A stretch of DNA of 64,000 nucleotides from Planctopirus ephydatiae (lineage in GTDB: Bacteria > Planctomycetota > Planctomycetia > Planctomycetales > Planctomycetaceae), in contig NZ_CP036299.1 in the NCBI RefSeq assembly GCF_007752345.1, positions 2,371,001 to 2,435,000 on the forward strand, given 5' to 3'. The translations under genes were made by a program, and so were the position numbers. The notes beneath the pieces were generated by a model that ran no database searches, was not told the origin of the DNA, and worked only from the letters and a program-made list of their open reading frames with translations. Shown piece by piece: positions 38,528 through 47,845 of the stretch; position 1 is the stretch's first letter, and each line of letters starts with the position of its first letter.

Positions 38528-39568
38528 TTAGACGCTTTTCGCAGGAACGGGGGCAGGGGTGCCTTGCATACGACCAAAAATCATACGCCCGGCACTGTTT
38601 TGGAGCACACTGGTGACAACAACGTCAATATCCCGGTTCAAGTATGCTGCGCCCTGTTCGCAGATCACCATCGTGCCATCATCGAGATATCCGACGCCCT
38701 GACCGTAAGCTTCACCTTCACGGATGATCTTGATTCGCAACTGCTCGCCTGGGAGGTATCTCGGTCTTAAAGCATTTGCGACATCATTGAGATTAATGAC
38801 ATCCACACCTTGAACACTGGCAACTTTATTCAGATTAAAGTCGTTGGTCAGCACGCGGCCACCACGCTGTTTGGCCAGTCCGACAATTCTCTGGTCGACT
38901 GTCAGCCCTTCCGGGTTCTTTTCTTTCACCTCTTCGACACGAATGTCGACCTTTGAGTTCTGCTGCAGACGGGTCAGCACATCCAGGCCGCGACGCCCAC
39001 GTGTGCGTCGCAACTTGTCATTGCTGTCGGCAATTTCCTGAAGTTCTTCCAGGACAAAGCTCGGGACGATCATCTCTGTGTCGAACAATTTTGTTTCTGC
39101 CAGATCGGCAATGCGGCCATCAATCAGCGAACTGGTATCCACTACCAGAGGCCGGCCCCCTTTGATTTCTTTCACAAACTCGACGTAAGGAATCACAAAG
39201 CGGAAATCGTTGCGCGTCTGCAACAGCAGCGAAATACAGACATAGGGCAGCACAATCAGTCCCAGGCCAATCACGGCACTTTTCACATATGGCAACAGGC
39301 TGAGTGGTTCGAGTGCCACCGAAAGGAGATAGCACAGGAGGACACCAATCAGCAGTCCAAAATAAATCGAGGAGATCAGATCCAGCCGTTTGCGGGGGAT
39401 CAGTAAGTCAGCCAGCGTGAAGGCTTGTGTAAAGAGCATCAGCCCCACAAACCAGACGAATGGATAATCTCCGATAAACGCCGGAGGATTGCTGGAGGGT
39501 GCCACGAAGGATGCAATGGCTCCCGCGCAGATGACCGCATACAGAATTCGAATAATGATCAGCAGCAT
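38528..39568 (-). CDS. PIN-TRAM domain membrane protein, YacL-like
   Basis: This 346-residue protein has four predicted membrane helices at the N-terminus (LFTQAFTLADLLIP and IYFGLLIGVLLCYLL among them), then a PIN nuclease domain with VVDTSSLIDGRIADLAET and acidic residues in LTVDQRIVGLAK and VLTNDFNLNKVAS, then a TRAM domain. This is the architecture of Bacillus YacL. PIN domains are metal-dependent ribonucleases, and the TRAM part probably binds RNA. The substrate is unknown. The gene lies upstream of ccsA but with a gap of 135 bases. Confidence 0.92.
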   Translation of the reverse strand: MLLIIIRILYAVICAGAIASFVAPSSNPPAFIGDYPFVWFVGLMLFTQAFTLADLLIPRKRLDLISSIYFGLLIGVLLCYLLSVALEPLSLLPYVKSAVIGLGLIVLPYVCISLLLQTRNDFRFVIPYVEFVKEIKGGRPLVVDTSSLIDGRIADLAETKLFDTEMIVPSFVLEELQEIADSNDKLRRTRGRRGLDVLTRLQQNSKVDIRVEEVKEKNPEGLTVDQRIVGLAKQRGGRVLTNDFNLNKVASVQGVDVINLNDVANALRPRYLPGEQLRIKIIREGEAYGQGVGYLDDGTMVICEQGAAYLNRDIDVVVTSVLQNSAGRMIFGRMQGTPAPVPAKSV

Positions 39569-39906
39569 TGCTTTGGTATCGTCAAAGGATGGAATTCGTC
39601 AGGGATGCCATACGGTGAATACAACGATCGATGGCGGCCAGGTATCCTGACCAGAATTGTCTCAAACAGTCCTTATTTCCATGATGGAAAGGATCGCTCT
39701 GTCCAGGACAATCGCCTCATCTTTCTGCACCTTATGGTATTTCGGTTGACTAAGGTTTGCCAGTCGTGGGGCGGCAATGCCTGAATTCTAGCGCAATTCG
39801 TGGCCTCTAAATCGCTAGAATCAAACCTATGCGGTCCTCTGACTTCAGGAACAGAAACGAACCCGATAATCTCTGCGTATTGTGCATTTCTGAAGATGGA
39901 ATCTGG
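39569..39906. other. Intergenic stretch, nothing recognised
   Basis: This gap between the PIN-TRAM gene and the small barrel gene holds no convincing frame, RNA gene or repeat. Confidence 0.4.
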
Positions 39907-40203
39907 CTAGATCACCACGTCTGCCAGGCAGGAAAGAGCCACCACCTCCTGCCACCGAACGAGGACCTGTTTGCGGTTGACTCGAACTCCCAACCTTCTG
40001 GTTTCAATCACATATAACTCTCGGCTCGATTTCGAGTCTCGCAGATCGTGAACATCAGCATCGGCTAATGTCGCAAAAACGCCGTTCACACTCACCAGGC
40101 GACCGGCAATCACATAATTGTCCACAGTGTCGAGGACGACATTTTCACCCAGCATGTGTGAAAGTTCACCCTGTGTCAGCATCGTTGCATCAAGTTCAGC
40201 CAT
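39907..40203 (-). CDS. Small SH3/LSm-like protein, unknown function
   Basis: This 98-residue protein looks like a single small beta-barrel: GENVVLDTVDNYVIAGRLVS, then VNGVFATLADADVHDLRD, then LYVIETRRLGVRVNRKQVLV. The pattern of alternating hydrophobic residues with a GRL turn suits an SH3/LSm fold, as in many small planctomycete proteins. No signal peptide, so cytosolic. It has an ATG with a weak upstream AGAGAA sequence. Homologues likely exist in the lineage, but the function is unknown. Confidence 0.65.
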   Translation of the reverse strand: MAELDATMLTQGELSHMLGENVVLDTVDNYVIAGRLVSVNGVFATLADADVHDLRDSKSSRELYVIETRRLGVRVNRKQVLVRWQEVVALSCLADVVI

Positions 40204-40490
40204 TAGGTTCTCTTTATGTCGTCCGTCAAAATCAACTGACGGACCTGAGATGTTGGATTTTACTTCTGTTTAGAAATCGTGTTGCTTCTGAATTTTACAT
40301 TTTCAATCGCCAACTCGACCAGTAATTTTTAGCCAGCCAACACTCATCGCTGGTCAGATAAATTCCTTGGATGACCGTGCCGTCGATCAAACCTCGGCCA
40401 TCCCGAAGCCACAGTTCGTCTGGTTTGATCTTTGGGTTTCGGGTATGACCAAAGAGGAAAAACAGATTTCAGATCCAACTGGCGGCAGCA

Positions 40491-41327
40491 ATGAGAGCTC
40501 ACATGCCAATCAAATTTTCCAGGGAATGGTCGCTCTTTGTTGCCCTGTGCTGCATGTGGACTCAGGTCGCTTGCGATCACTCGACGGCTCACTCACGAGA
40601 TCGAGTCTTGCCTGTCGAAAAGGCCGAGGTTGTGGCCGCTTTTCCACATGATCCAGAAGCCTTCAGCCAGGGATTGGTCGTCGAGGGCGGCACTCTCTAT
40701 GAAAGTACGGGCCTGTTTGGAAGTTCTTCGTTGCGAATTGTGGATCTGGAAACCGGGAAAGTTCAAAAGATTGTTCGCCTGAACGATCAGTATTTCGGTG
40801 AGGGGCTCACCAAACGGGGTGACCAACTGATCCAGATCACGTGGAAGAATCGCGAAGCCTTTGTATTTGACGCAGCAACACTCGAATACAAATCGACGAT
40901 CCGCTATGCCGGTGAGGGATGGGGTCTCACTCGCTGGGGCGAACATCTGGTCATGAGTGATGGGTCTTCTGTGCTCAAGGTTTTAGAACCAGAGACATTT
41001 CGAGTGTTAAAAAAAATCTCGGTCCGTGCTGATGGTCGAGCGGTCTCCGATCTCAATGAACTGGAGACTGTGGGAAACGAAATCTGGGCCAATATCTGGC
41101 ATCGTGATCTCATCCTGAGAATTGACCCTCGAACCGGGGAGGGGATTGGATGGATCGATCTGAGCCATCTGTTTCCATCCAATCGTCGTCCTCACCAGGA
41201 GGCAGTTCTTAATGGAATCGCGTATGATCCAGTGAAAGGCCGGTTGTTTGTCACCGGGAAGAACTGGCCTCAATTGTTTGAGATTCGAGTTGCCTCACTC
41301 CCGGAACCAGCCGTGAAAAAGCCCTGA
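40491..41327 (+). CDS. Glutaminyl-peptide cyclotransferase, probable lipoprotein
   Basis: This 278-residue protein belongs to the plant/bacterial type glutamine cyclotransferase family (COG3823), which turns N-terminal glutamine into pyroglutamate. The beta-propeller-like sequence shows FPHDPEAFSQGLVVEGGTLYESTG, GEGLTKRGDQLIQITWKN, LNELETVGNEIWANIW and NGIAYDPVKGRLFVTGKNWP, all typical of the family. The N-terminus has a signal sequence with a possible lipobox (QVAC before Cys28), so the protein would sit in the envelope. Its substrate peptide is unknown. Confidence 0.88.
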   Translation: MRAHMPIKFSREWSLFVALCCMWTQVACDHSTAHSRDRVLPVEKAEVVAAFPHDPEAFSQGLVVEGGTLYESTGLFGSSSLRIVDLETGKVQKIVRLNDQYFGEGLTKRGDQLIQITWKNREAFVFDAATLEYKSTIRYAGEGWGLTRWGEHLVMSDGSSVLKVLEPETFRVLKKISVRADGRAVSDLNELETVGNEIWANIWHRDLILRIDPRTGEGIGWIDLSHLFPSNRRPHQEAVLNGIAYDPVKGRLFVTGKNWPQLFEIRVASLPEPAVKKP

Positions 41328-41395
41328 TCTGGTGACATTGCTGGTTGTTGATATGACATGAGGTTCTCCAGTTTTTTCCAGGATTCGCGTTCGTT

Positions 41396-41983
41396 ATGAC
41401 TGAGTCTTTATTGCCCCTATCAGATGTATCGAAGTCGATTCAGGAACTCATGGCCACTCGCCGGACAATAGGTACGTTTTTGCCTGAAACCAAAGGGCTT
41501 CAGGAAGCTTTGCTCGAAGCGGTCGAAGCGGCTCGCTGGGCCCCGAACCATCGGCGGACAGAACCATGGCTGTTTGTCAATCTGGGGCCTGAGACGATCG
41601 AAAAAGTACTGACCTTGAACGATCAGATTCTCACAGCCAGTAAAGGGGCCGAATTTGCTGCCACCAAGCGAAAACAATGGGCTGAAATCCCCGGCTGGCT
41701 GGTGGTCGGTTGTAAAGTTTCGGACAACCCGGAAATTGCCGAAGAAGATTATGCAGCCTGTGCCTGTGCAATACAGAATCTCACGTTAAGTCTGTGGTCA
41801 CGAGGCATTGCCAGCAAATGGTCCACAGGCGACATCACAAGGCGAGCGGAGTTCTCCACGATTTGTGGTCTCGACCCGGAAAACAATCGCGTCGTGGGCC
41901 TGATTTGGTACGGCTATCCCGCCAAGGTTCCACCTGGCAGCCGTCAACGGACTGCTGATCAGATTCTCACCAGACTTCCTTGA
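41396..41983 (+). CDS. Nitroreductase family protein
   Basis: This 195-residue protein belongs to the nitroreductase family of FMN-dependent oxidoreductases. MATRRTIGTFLPET resembles the RRSxRxF motif that binds FMN phosphate, and AARWAPNHRRTEPWLFVNL resembles the AxxAPSxxNxQPW region, with some changes. Further down, ACACAIQNLTLSLWSRGIAS matches the usual helical segment. It is close to the cyclotransferase gene (68 bases) and may share its transcript. The substrate and physiological role are unknown. Confidence 0.82.
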   Translation: MTESLLPLSDVSKSIQELMATRRTIGTFLPETKGLQEALLEAVEAARWAPNHRRTEPWLFVNLGPETIEKVLTLNDQILTASKGAEFAATKRKQWAEIPGWLVVGCKVSDNPEIAEEDYAACACAIQNLTLSLWSRGIASKWSTGDITRRAEFSTICGLDPENNRVVGLIWYGYPAKVPPGSRQRTADQILTRLP

Positions 41984-42024
41984 AGCACTGTTTTCATTGC
42001 TTTTTGGGTAGCAGTAAATGCAGT

Positions 42025-42048
42025 AAGCAAACCATAAACGGTCTGCTT
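42025..42048. other. Inverted repeat between converging genes
   Basis: AAGCAAACC (42025-42033) pairs with GGTCTGCTT (42040-42048), nine pairs with one mismatch or G-U pair, six-base loop. It lies between the nitroreductase and the DUF1559 gene. There is no T tract, so it is only a possible terminator. Confidence 0.3.
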
Positions 42049-42088
42049 CCTGGTGATAGTCGTTATGTAGAGACTTAATTGTTGGCGA

Positions 42089-43084
42089 TTAGTATTCGCC
42101 AACCACTTCACCGCCTGCGCGGGTGTTGATGGCTTTGAAAAGACCCAGATCAACATTTTCTGTCAGGAATCGCACGCGACCATCTCCAAACAGAAAATGC
42201 GCTCCGCCCACGTGTGGACTGCTGAAATCGTCCAGGTGAGTCGAAGGATGGTTCGGCGTGTGATCGGCCAGACCCAAGACGCGGGCAATCGCTTCGGCCC
42301 CTTCAGGAATCACGGCTCCCCAGGTGCTAAACCACTGCTCGTCAGGCTCTGCGGGATCTGGAAGCAAGTCAGTTTTATGTTCGCCCACCAGTACCGTATT
42401 GCTGAGTCCATCGCTGACATCACGGAAGCGAACATTGCTGTTGTGCCAGAACATCCCATTGCCACGAATCTGATGATCTGGCCCGTTATCTTCGATGTCA
42501 TCTTCCCATGAGTAGTTTGTATATCCTTGAACTGAATTTCCAAAGGCTCCGACATAGTTGGCATTTGCCAGAGTTGCCAATGGGGTAGCGCCAGTCGCTT
42601 CATCGAAGATCTGCCAAGTTTGCGGGCCACTATCCGATGGACAGCGGAAGGCTGGCAGAATCGTACGGAGCAGGGCTTGGTTGTTATTGCCTGCAGTACT
42701 CATGCATGAATCAGAAAAATTGATGCGGTTGTAAAGTGGTGTCTGATCCAGCATTGGAAGAATCATCGTTCCCCACGAGAACCCGGAAACTCCGTCTTCC
42801 GCATGTGGCTGCCGAGTGGCTGCATCCACTCCAATCCAGCCAGGTGGCAAAACACCGTGTGTGTCATGATAGTTGTGCAGTGCCAATCCCAATTGCTTGA
42901 GATTGTTGACACACTGTGATCGCCGGGCCGCTTCACGAGCCTGCTGAACTGCTGGCAATAAAAGAGCGATCAAAATGGCGATAATCGCAATCACCACAAG
43001 CAGTTCGATCAGTGTAAATCCTTTGCGGGTATGATGTTTTTCAGGAAAAATCTTCGATAAACCTGCAGCATTTATCGTGAACAT
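42089..43084 (-). CDS. DUF1559 protein with prepilin-type N-terminus
   Basis: This 331-residue protein has the prepilin cleavage/methylation motif KGFTLIELLVVIAIIAILI near its N-terminus, followed by the DUF1559 body with AREAARRSQCVNNLKQLGLA and HNYHDTHGVLPPGWIG. The C-terminal H-x9-DG motif of the family is present as HVGGAHFLFGDG. These proteins are hugely expanded in planctomycetes and are believed to be pilin-like surface proteins; their partners and export route are not established. The ATG at 43084 (MFTINAAG) is chosen; an earlier in-frame start at 43201 would add 39 less plausible residues. Confidence 0.9.
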   Translation of the reverse strand: MFTINAAGLSKIFPEKHHTRKGFTLIELLVVIAIIAILIALLLPAVQQAREAARRSQCVNNLKQLGLALHNYHDTHGVLPPGWIGVDAATRQPHAEDGVSGFSWGTMILPMLDQTPLYNRINFSDSCMSTAGNNNQALLRTILPAFRCPSDSGPQTWQIFDEATGATPLATLANANYVGAFGNSVQGYTNYSWEDDIEDNGPDHQIRGNGMFWHNSNVRFRDVSDGLSNTVLVGEHKTDLLPDPAEPDEQWFSTWGAVIPEGAEAIARVLGLADHTPNHPSTHLDDFSSPHVGGAHFLFGDGRVRFLTENVDLGLFKAINTRAGGEVVGEY

Positions 43085-43392
43085 GGGCTGACTCTCAGTG
43101 GGTAATGAAAATGATGAAAACAAATCCCGCAATAACATTAGCCTACCAAGCAGCACACTTAATGCAACAGGCTTGCAAGAGGTTTCTGAAAGCAAAAGCA
43201 ACTTTAGTGTTTGAATAATTGAAGGGATGTTGAAGTGTTGACTGGCGCTGGCTGAGATGGGTTATGTGCGGATTTGAATCCATCACTCAGGGGCTACGCA
43301 CGATGAAATCAGACTGTGTGGTAGATCTTTGCAAGATTCCTGTGAAAGATTGGTAAGCCCATCGTCTGACAACCGTGAAAAGGTCCCAGCGG
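43085..43392. other. Divergent intergenic region, nothing recognised
   Basis: This region separates the DUF1559 gene and the adenylate-forming enzyme gene. It should hold both promoters; no convincing boxes, repeats or small genes were seen. Confidence 0.4.
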
Positions 43393-44706
43393 ATGAACGT
43401 CTCCTTTCCATCGAATCGGCAAGAACTTCTCGACCAGCAGTTCCAGCGTCTGGCCAAACTTGTCGGTCGGCTGGAAAACAATGCCTTCTGGCAACCCAGG
43501 CTCAAATCAGCTGAGTGGACATCTGACAAAATTCTGTCCACCCCTCCGACTGCGGAAAACTTGCGAGCCCTGCTGGATCGACTGCCAATTGTTCGCAAAG
43601 CCGAACTGGTGGCAGATCAGTTACAAAACCCACGATATGGCACCAATCTATCGTTTCCACTTTCGGACTACGCAAGGTTACATCAGACCTCCGGCACGAC
43701 CACTGGGAAGCCTTTACGCTGGCTCGACACGCCAGAATCATGGGCCTGGATCATGTCGTGCTGGAAGCAGATTTATGCGCTCATGGGGCTTCGAGCAACA
43801 GATCGCCTGATATTCCCCTTTTCTTTTGGACCGTTTCTTGGTTTTTGGGCAGGCTTCGAAGGGGCTGCCCAGATGGGAAATCTGTGTCTGGCAGCCGGCG
43901 GTATGAGCAGTGAAGCTCGTCTGAAACTCATCGATGAAAATCAGATCACGATCCTGGCCTGTACTCCGACTTATGCACTCCGGCTAGCCGAAGTGGCCAG
44001 ACAGCAGGGGATCGACCTGGCAAAGTCGTCGATTCGCGCGATTCTCGTGGCTGGTGAACCCGGTGGAAATATCCCAGCGACCCGACAACTGATCGAAACC
44101 ACCTGGAATGCCAGGGTTTTTGATCATTGGGGCATGACTGAGGTGGGCCCGTTGGCCATGGAAACCGAACATGATCCCGGCTCGTTATCTGTGCTTGAGA
44201 CAGAATGCATCGTTGAAATCCTCAATCCTGAGACGCATCGTGCCGTCGCGGAAGGAGAATCCGGAGAACTGGTCATCACGAATCTGGGGCGAGTCGGCTC
44301 ACCACTGCTTCGTTACGCCACAGGAGATATTGTGACACCATCCTGGCAGAGCGTCGAAGGCGATCCCCCTTTCGTCAGGCTCATGGGTGGAATCCAGGGC
44401 CGCACAGACGATATGTGGATTATCCGTGGCAACAACGTCTTCCCCTCCAGTCTGGAAGAAATCATTCGCTCGATACCAGAAGTGGAGGAATTCCAGCTTC
44501 GTGTTCATGCTCACCGGCAGATGCAGGAAGTCAGCATACGCATTGAATGCCGAAGTGGTCTCAGTGATGCAGTATGTCAAAATTGCGCCATGAGAATTCG
44601 CCAGCAGATCAAAGAGCGGCATCACTTTGAAGCCACGATCGAACTGGTCGAACCGGGAGTTCTACCTCGATTCGAGATGAAGGCCAAACGGATTGTGACT
44701 AACTGA
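43393..44706 (+). CDS. Phenylacetate-CoA ligase-like AMP-forming enzyme
   Basis: This 437-residue protein is an adenylate-forming enzyme of the phenylacetate-CoA ligase (PaaK) type. The ATP-binding P-loop-like motif is LHQTSGTTTGKPLRWL, and FDHWGMTEVGPLAMETE matches the Y/FGxTE core motif. The C-terminal AMP-binding part includes GDIVTP and GRTDDMWIIRGNNVFPSSLE, and a terminal lid with RFEMKAKRIV. It is shorter than acyl-CoA synthetases, as expected. It is not beside other phenylacetate genes, so the acid substrate is unknown. The ATG at 43393 is preferred to an upstream GTG. Confidence 0.9.
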   Translation: MNVSFPSNRQELLDQQFQRLAKLVGRLENNAFWQPRLKSAEWTSDKILSTPPTAENLRALLDRLPIVRKAELVADQLQNPRYGTNLSFPLSDYARLHQTSGTTTGKPLRWLDTPESWAWIMSCWKQIYALMGLRATDRLIFPFSFGPFLGFWAGFEGAAQMGNLCLAAGGMSSEARLKLIDENQITILACTPTYALRLAEVARQQGIDLAKSSIRAILVAGEPGGNIPATRQLIETTWNARVFDHWGMTEVGPLAMETEHDPGSLSVLETECIVEILNPETHRAVAEGESGELVITNLGRVGSPLLRYATGDIVTPSWQSVEGDPPFVRLMGGIQGRTDDMWIIRGNNVFPSSLEEIIRSIPEVEEFQLRVHAHRQMQEVSIRIECRSGLSDAVCQNCAMRIRQQIKERHHFEATIELVEPGVLPRFEMKAKRIVTN

Positions 44707-44721
44707 TTTCAAACGACGAAG

Positions 44722-46311
44722 CTATCGATTCGTATCGGTATAAAACGAATTCAAACGAAATGAACTGCCAGGCCCCGACTTGAATTCAAGAATCAGACGG
44801 TTCGCCCCTTCGCCGTAAATCCAGTGTTCAATCGGCCCGCTGCCTAGAATCAGCCGTGTTCGTCGAGGCGGAGCACCCAGGAGGCTCTTGGCCTGTTCCA
44901 TTGTCATGCCATTTGCCAATTCACCAGGTGCCTTAGGCGAAGTGGTTGCGGGTGAATTGGCTATTGAGAGTTCTCTCGTCCAGCGATTTCCACTGAGTCG
45001 ATAACCTAGTCCTTCAAATGCTTCGCGAAGGGTTTTGTCCTCAGGAAATTTGAGCCAGCCGTTTTGCAGGATGGCAATCGCACCTTGTTCATCGTTGTAG
45101 ATCGCGCGGTGATTTTCAGCCATGCGGACGACACCTGCACCACCTTGCGGGATGGAGAGTTCCGCACGATGTTCCATCCATGCCCGGCGAGCTTGAGTGG
45201 CGACGTCGGCTTTTTTCCGCGCTTCGAGATCCTTGGTAAACGCCAGGAGTTCTTCGCGAGTCATCGTCTTGAGCCGGGCCATTCGAAATGCATCGTAGCG
45301 GTCGAGAAAAGTCTGGCTTTCATTTGCCCTTTCCGGAAGACGGATTCGCCACTCTTCTGCCAGCTCGACCCCATTCCTGCCATCAGACAGTAAACGTGCC
45401 TGAATTTCTGCCGCTGTCGCTGCGATCATCAACTGGCGATGCCACAACTTTCGGTTTGCATCGTCGGCTGCAGCATATTCATTGAGGACCTCGGCTTTCT
45501 GCAGATCAACAGGAATCCATTTCGCTAAGGGAGTCTCCGCCCCAGGAAACTTGCGGCTGATCTGCATGACGGTGCTGGCCAATGCAGCCGGATCTGGCTG
45601 TCCATCGCGGATCATGGTCGTGACCTGGAGCCACATTCCTTCAAATTGCAATTCCATCGCGAAACGTTCATCGAGCTTCAATTCGCGGGCTTTTCTGGCC
45701 AAACTCTCCAGTGCTTCAGGGGTTCGCGGGTTGAGAATTCGAGCTTCTGTCTGCAACCCCCGCATGCGGGCACTGTCGGCCAATACCTTTAGCTCGGTAT
45801 CAGCAAAAAAAGCGGCTCGGTTCTCAGCCCAGTCAGCCAGTTCATACCACGGCTGTGCTTCGCCGGCACGAATCTCTCCGGCTCGAATGCGATACTTTTC
45901 GCCATCGCCCGCAACCACGCTGACTTTGGAAACATCAAACAGAAGTTTGTCCGTGTTTTTCTCTTTGCGGACGGTCCCTCGCACAACCACACTTTTGCCA
46001 CTGGAAACCTGTCGGGCATCTTCTTCTTTGAGAACAAATGGCATCGCGCATCGAGCCAGTCGCATTGAATTTTTCGATAGCGAGGTGATTCTCCCTTCGA
46101 TCGTTACCGGAACATCAACCAGGCTATCCCAGCGATCTTTCAGATCATTGAAATGCTGCGTAGACCAGGCTTCTTCGCTGGCTTCGATTTGGCATGTCGT
46201 GACGAGGCAAAGCAAACCAAACGCAAACACGACGGACAGTCGAGGAGCTTGTAACGATCCCATGAATCCTGCCATGGCACGTCTGGCACTCATGAAATGA
46301 GCGATTCTCAT
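44722..46311 (-). CDS. Secreted protein of unknown function with BamE-like C-terminus
   Basis: This 529-residue protein has a signal-like N-terminus (LSVVFAFGLLCLVTTCQ) and is probably exported. The middle is helical, charged and without known motif. The final 70 residues, MTMEQAKSLLGAPPRRTRL then EHWIYGEGANRLILEF, resemble the SmpA/OmlA (BamE) fold of outer-membrane assembly lipoproteins. An OB-like segment, VDVPVTIEGRITSLSKNSM and VVVRGTVRKEKNTDKLLFD, sits near residues 65-125. Its start overlaps the stop of the zinc-ribbon gene as ATGA, so the pair is coupled. Confidence 0.7.
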   Translation of the reverse strand: MRIAHFMSARRAMAGFMGSLQAPRLSVVFAFGLLCLVTTCQIEASEEAWSTQHFNDLKDRWDSLVDVPVTIEGRITSLSKNSMRLARCAMPFVLKEEDARQVSSGKSVVVRGTVRKEKNTDKLLFDVSKVSVVAGDGEKYRIRAGEIRAGEAQPWYELADWAENRAAFFADTELKVLADSARMRGLQTEARILNPRTPEALESLARKARELKLDERFAMELQFEGMWLQVTTMIRDGQPDPAALASTVMQISRKFPGAETPLAKWIPVDLQKAEVLNEYAAADDANRKLWHRQLMIAATAAEIQARLLSDGRNGVELAEEWRIRLPERANESQTFLDRYDAFRMARLKTMTREELLAFTKDLEARKKADVATQARRAWMEHRAELSIPQGGAGVVRMAENHRAIYNDEQGAIAILQNGWLKFPEDKTLREAFEGLGYRLSGNRWTRELSIANSPATTSPKAPGELANGMTMEQAKSLLGAPPRRTRLILGSGPIEHWIYGEGANRLILEFKSGPGSSFRLNSFYTDTNR

Positions 46312-47561
46312 GGCGATGACGCCTTCTTACCGGAATTGTTCTCGCCAGCTTGATCAACTCCGGGAGGCGTCTGCCCGGTGCTCTTGAAGCCCATCGCTGC
46401 CATCTGACGTTCAAGAATCTCCACGGTTTCTTTTTTCAGATCTGGATCAATGGAATCGAGCCCCAGCGTTTGCAGCACTTCCTCATGCGCCCACAGTGAA
46501 AACGTATCGCCTCTGAGTCGGATACGCAGTTCAGGCCGATCTGCGGGAACTTCAATCTCCTGTATCTGCCCCGCGATAATCATTCGCTGTGATTCATCAC
46601 CACTGGGAAAACTTGATCTCATCCGATCGGGATTGAGCAGCACAATCGTTTTTCGGCCGGCAACCTGCAACGGGAGATCAAATCTCCAGCCGTTTGTCTC
46701 AGGCTCCGACCGGTCACGTTCTGCGTAACTGTCGAAAATCAGCCACTTTCCGGCATAGTTTCGACGGACACTATCCTTGAGTTCTCTTGAAAACTGCGGC
46801 CCGCGAAGGTCTGGTAATCCCTCCTCAAAAGGGATCTCCACCAGATTTGCTGCAGCTCTGGCCTCGGCAGCATATTGCCGCACCATGCGCGAGGTGTCTG
46901 TTTGAATTCCCAAAAGGTTGAGTGCTGTGACGGCATCTGTCAGTTGTCGATTGGCTTCCGGAAAATTCCCTTCTTTGAGAGCTTTGATCCCCGCTTCAGT
47001 GGCCACATCAACTCGTAGTTTGGCAGAGGCAATGGCCGACTGCCTCCAGAGCACCAATCCCGTCAGCACCAGAACGAGTGCCGTGGCACTCACTATCGAG
47101 TGCCAGATGCGCCAGGACGATTTCAGCTGATGGAGCCGTTTCCCCCAACTGGCAATCAACTTTTCGACAGCCGAAGGTTCGGGTGGTGCTGCATCCTGAG
47201 GTAAGGTGATCGGCACTGGAAGTGGCTTCATCTTCCGCCCGATCGCTTTGGCACCTTTGACGATGGGGGCTTCACCAGCGGTCGAAGCCAGTAAGGCTTC
47301 GTTCAGTTCCGGATCATCACCTGAGTTTTGCGAACTCTCCGGCTGGGCTTTGGAGAGAGTTTTTGTCATCGCCACTGGTGGATAGACATTCGCCGGGAGG
47401 ACAAAGACTTTCTGTCCGCATTGCACACAAGGGATGAACTGATGCGAAAAGGAGCGTTCTCCCGTAATTGTGTTGCCACATCCACAGGCAATTTCAAAGG
47501 GTACCGCGACCGGTGGAACCGATTGAGCAGATTTCGAAGATTGGCTGAACCAGCCTGCCAT
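46308..47561 (-). CDS. Membrane protein with N-terminal zinc ribbon, unknown function
   Basis: This 417-residue protein begins with a probable zinc ribbon, CGCGNTITG and then CVQCGQKVFVLP, followed by a Pro/Ser-rich linker, one membrane helix (SIVSATALVLVLTGLVLW) near residue 170, and a C-terminal domain that starts with a TPR-like segment (AGIKALKEGNFPEANRQLTDA). The C-terminal beta-rich part has no known match. This suggests a cytoplasmic ribbon and an extracytoplasmic sensor or scaffold. It is coupled by ATGA to the BamE-like gene and lies opposite the large FHA gene. Confidence 0.7.
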   Translation of the reverse strand: MAGWFSQSSKSAQSVPPVAVPFEIACGCGNTITGERSFSHQFIPCVQCGQKVFVLPANVYPPVAMTKTLSKAQPESSQNSGDDPELNEALLASTAGEAPIVKGAKAIGRKMKPLPVPITLPQDAAPPEPSAVEKLIASWGKRLHQLKSSWRIWHSIVSATALVLVLTGLVLWRQSAIASAKLRVDVATEAGIKALKEGNFPEANRQLTDAVTALNLLGIQTDTSRMVRQYAAEARAAANLVEIPFEEGLPDLRGPQFSRELKDSVRRNYAGKWLIFDSYAERDRSEPETNGWRFDLPLQVAGRKTIVLLNPDRMRSSFPSGDESQRMIIAGQIQEIEVPADRPELRIRLRGDTFSLWAHEEVLQTLGLDSIDPDLKKETVEILERQMAAMGFKSTGQTPPGVDQAGENNSGKKASSP

Positions 47562-47845
47562 AGACTCACACTCTTAAAAGGCTGAGCTGCCCAGTTTGCG
47601 TTCCACCTGTTGAGTCGCCATGTCATCAATTCATTGAGTGCATTATTAGGAGACCAAGTCCTTGGTTCAATGGCCGATCTGTGAATCGTCATAATCGGAA
47701 CAACTGGAAAAGTCATTCTGGCTGAAACTGGAAATGTTGCTTACAGGCAACATGACGCGCGCAGCGAGACATCCAAAAGCTATAGGGCTCATGGTGGGTT
47801 GTATTGCGCATACTTCCCAGCGGTTCTTGATTGAGGAGTTCCAGA

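Noticed and set aside
39425-39784. Plus-strand frame overlapping the start of the PIN-TRAM gene
   Set aside because: Antisense to a clear gene at one end, no domain and no ribosome binding site.
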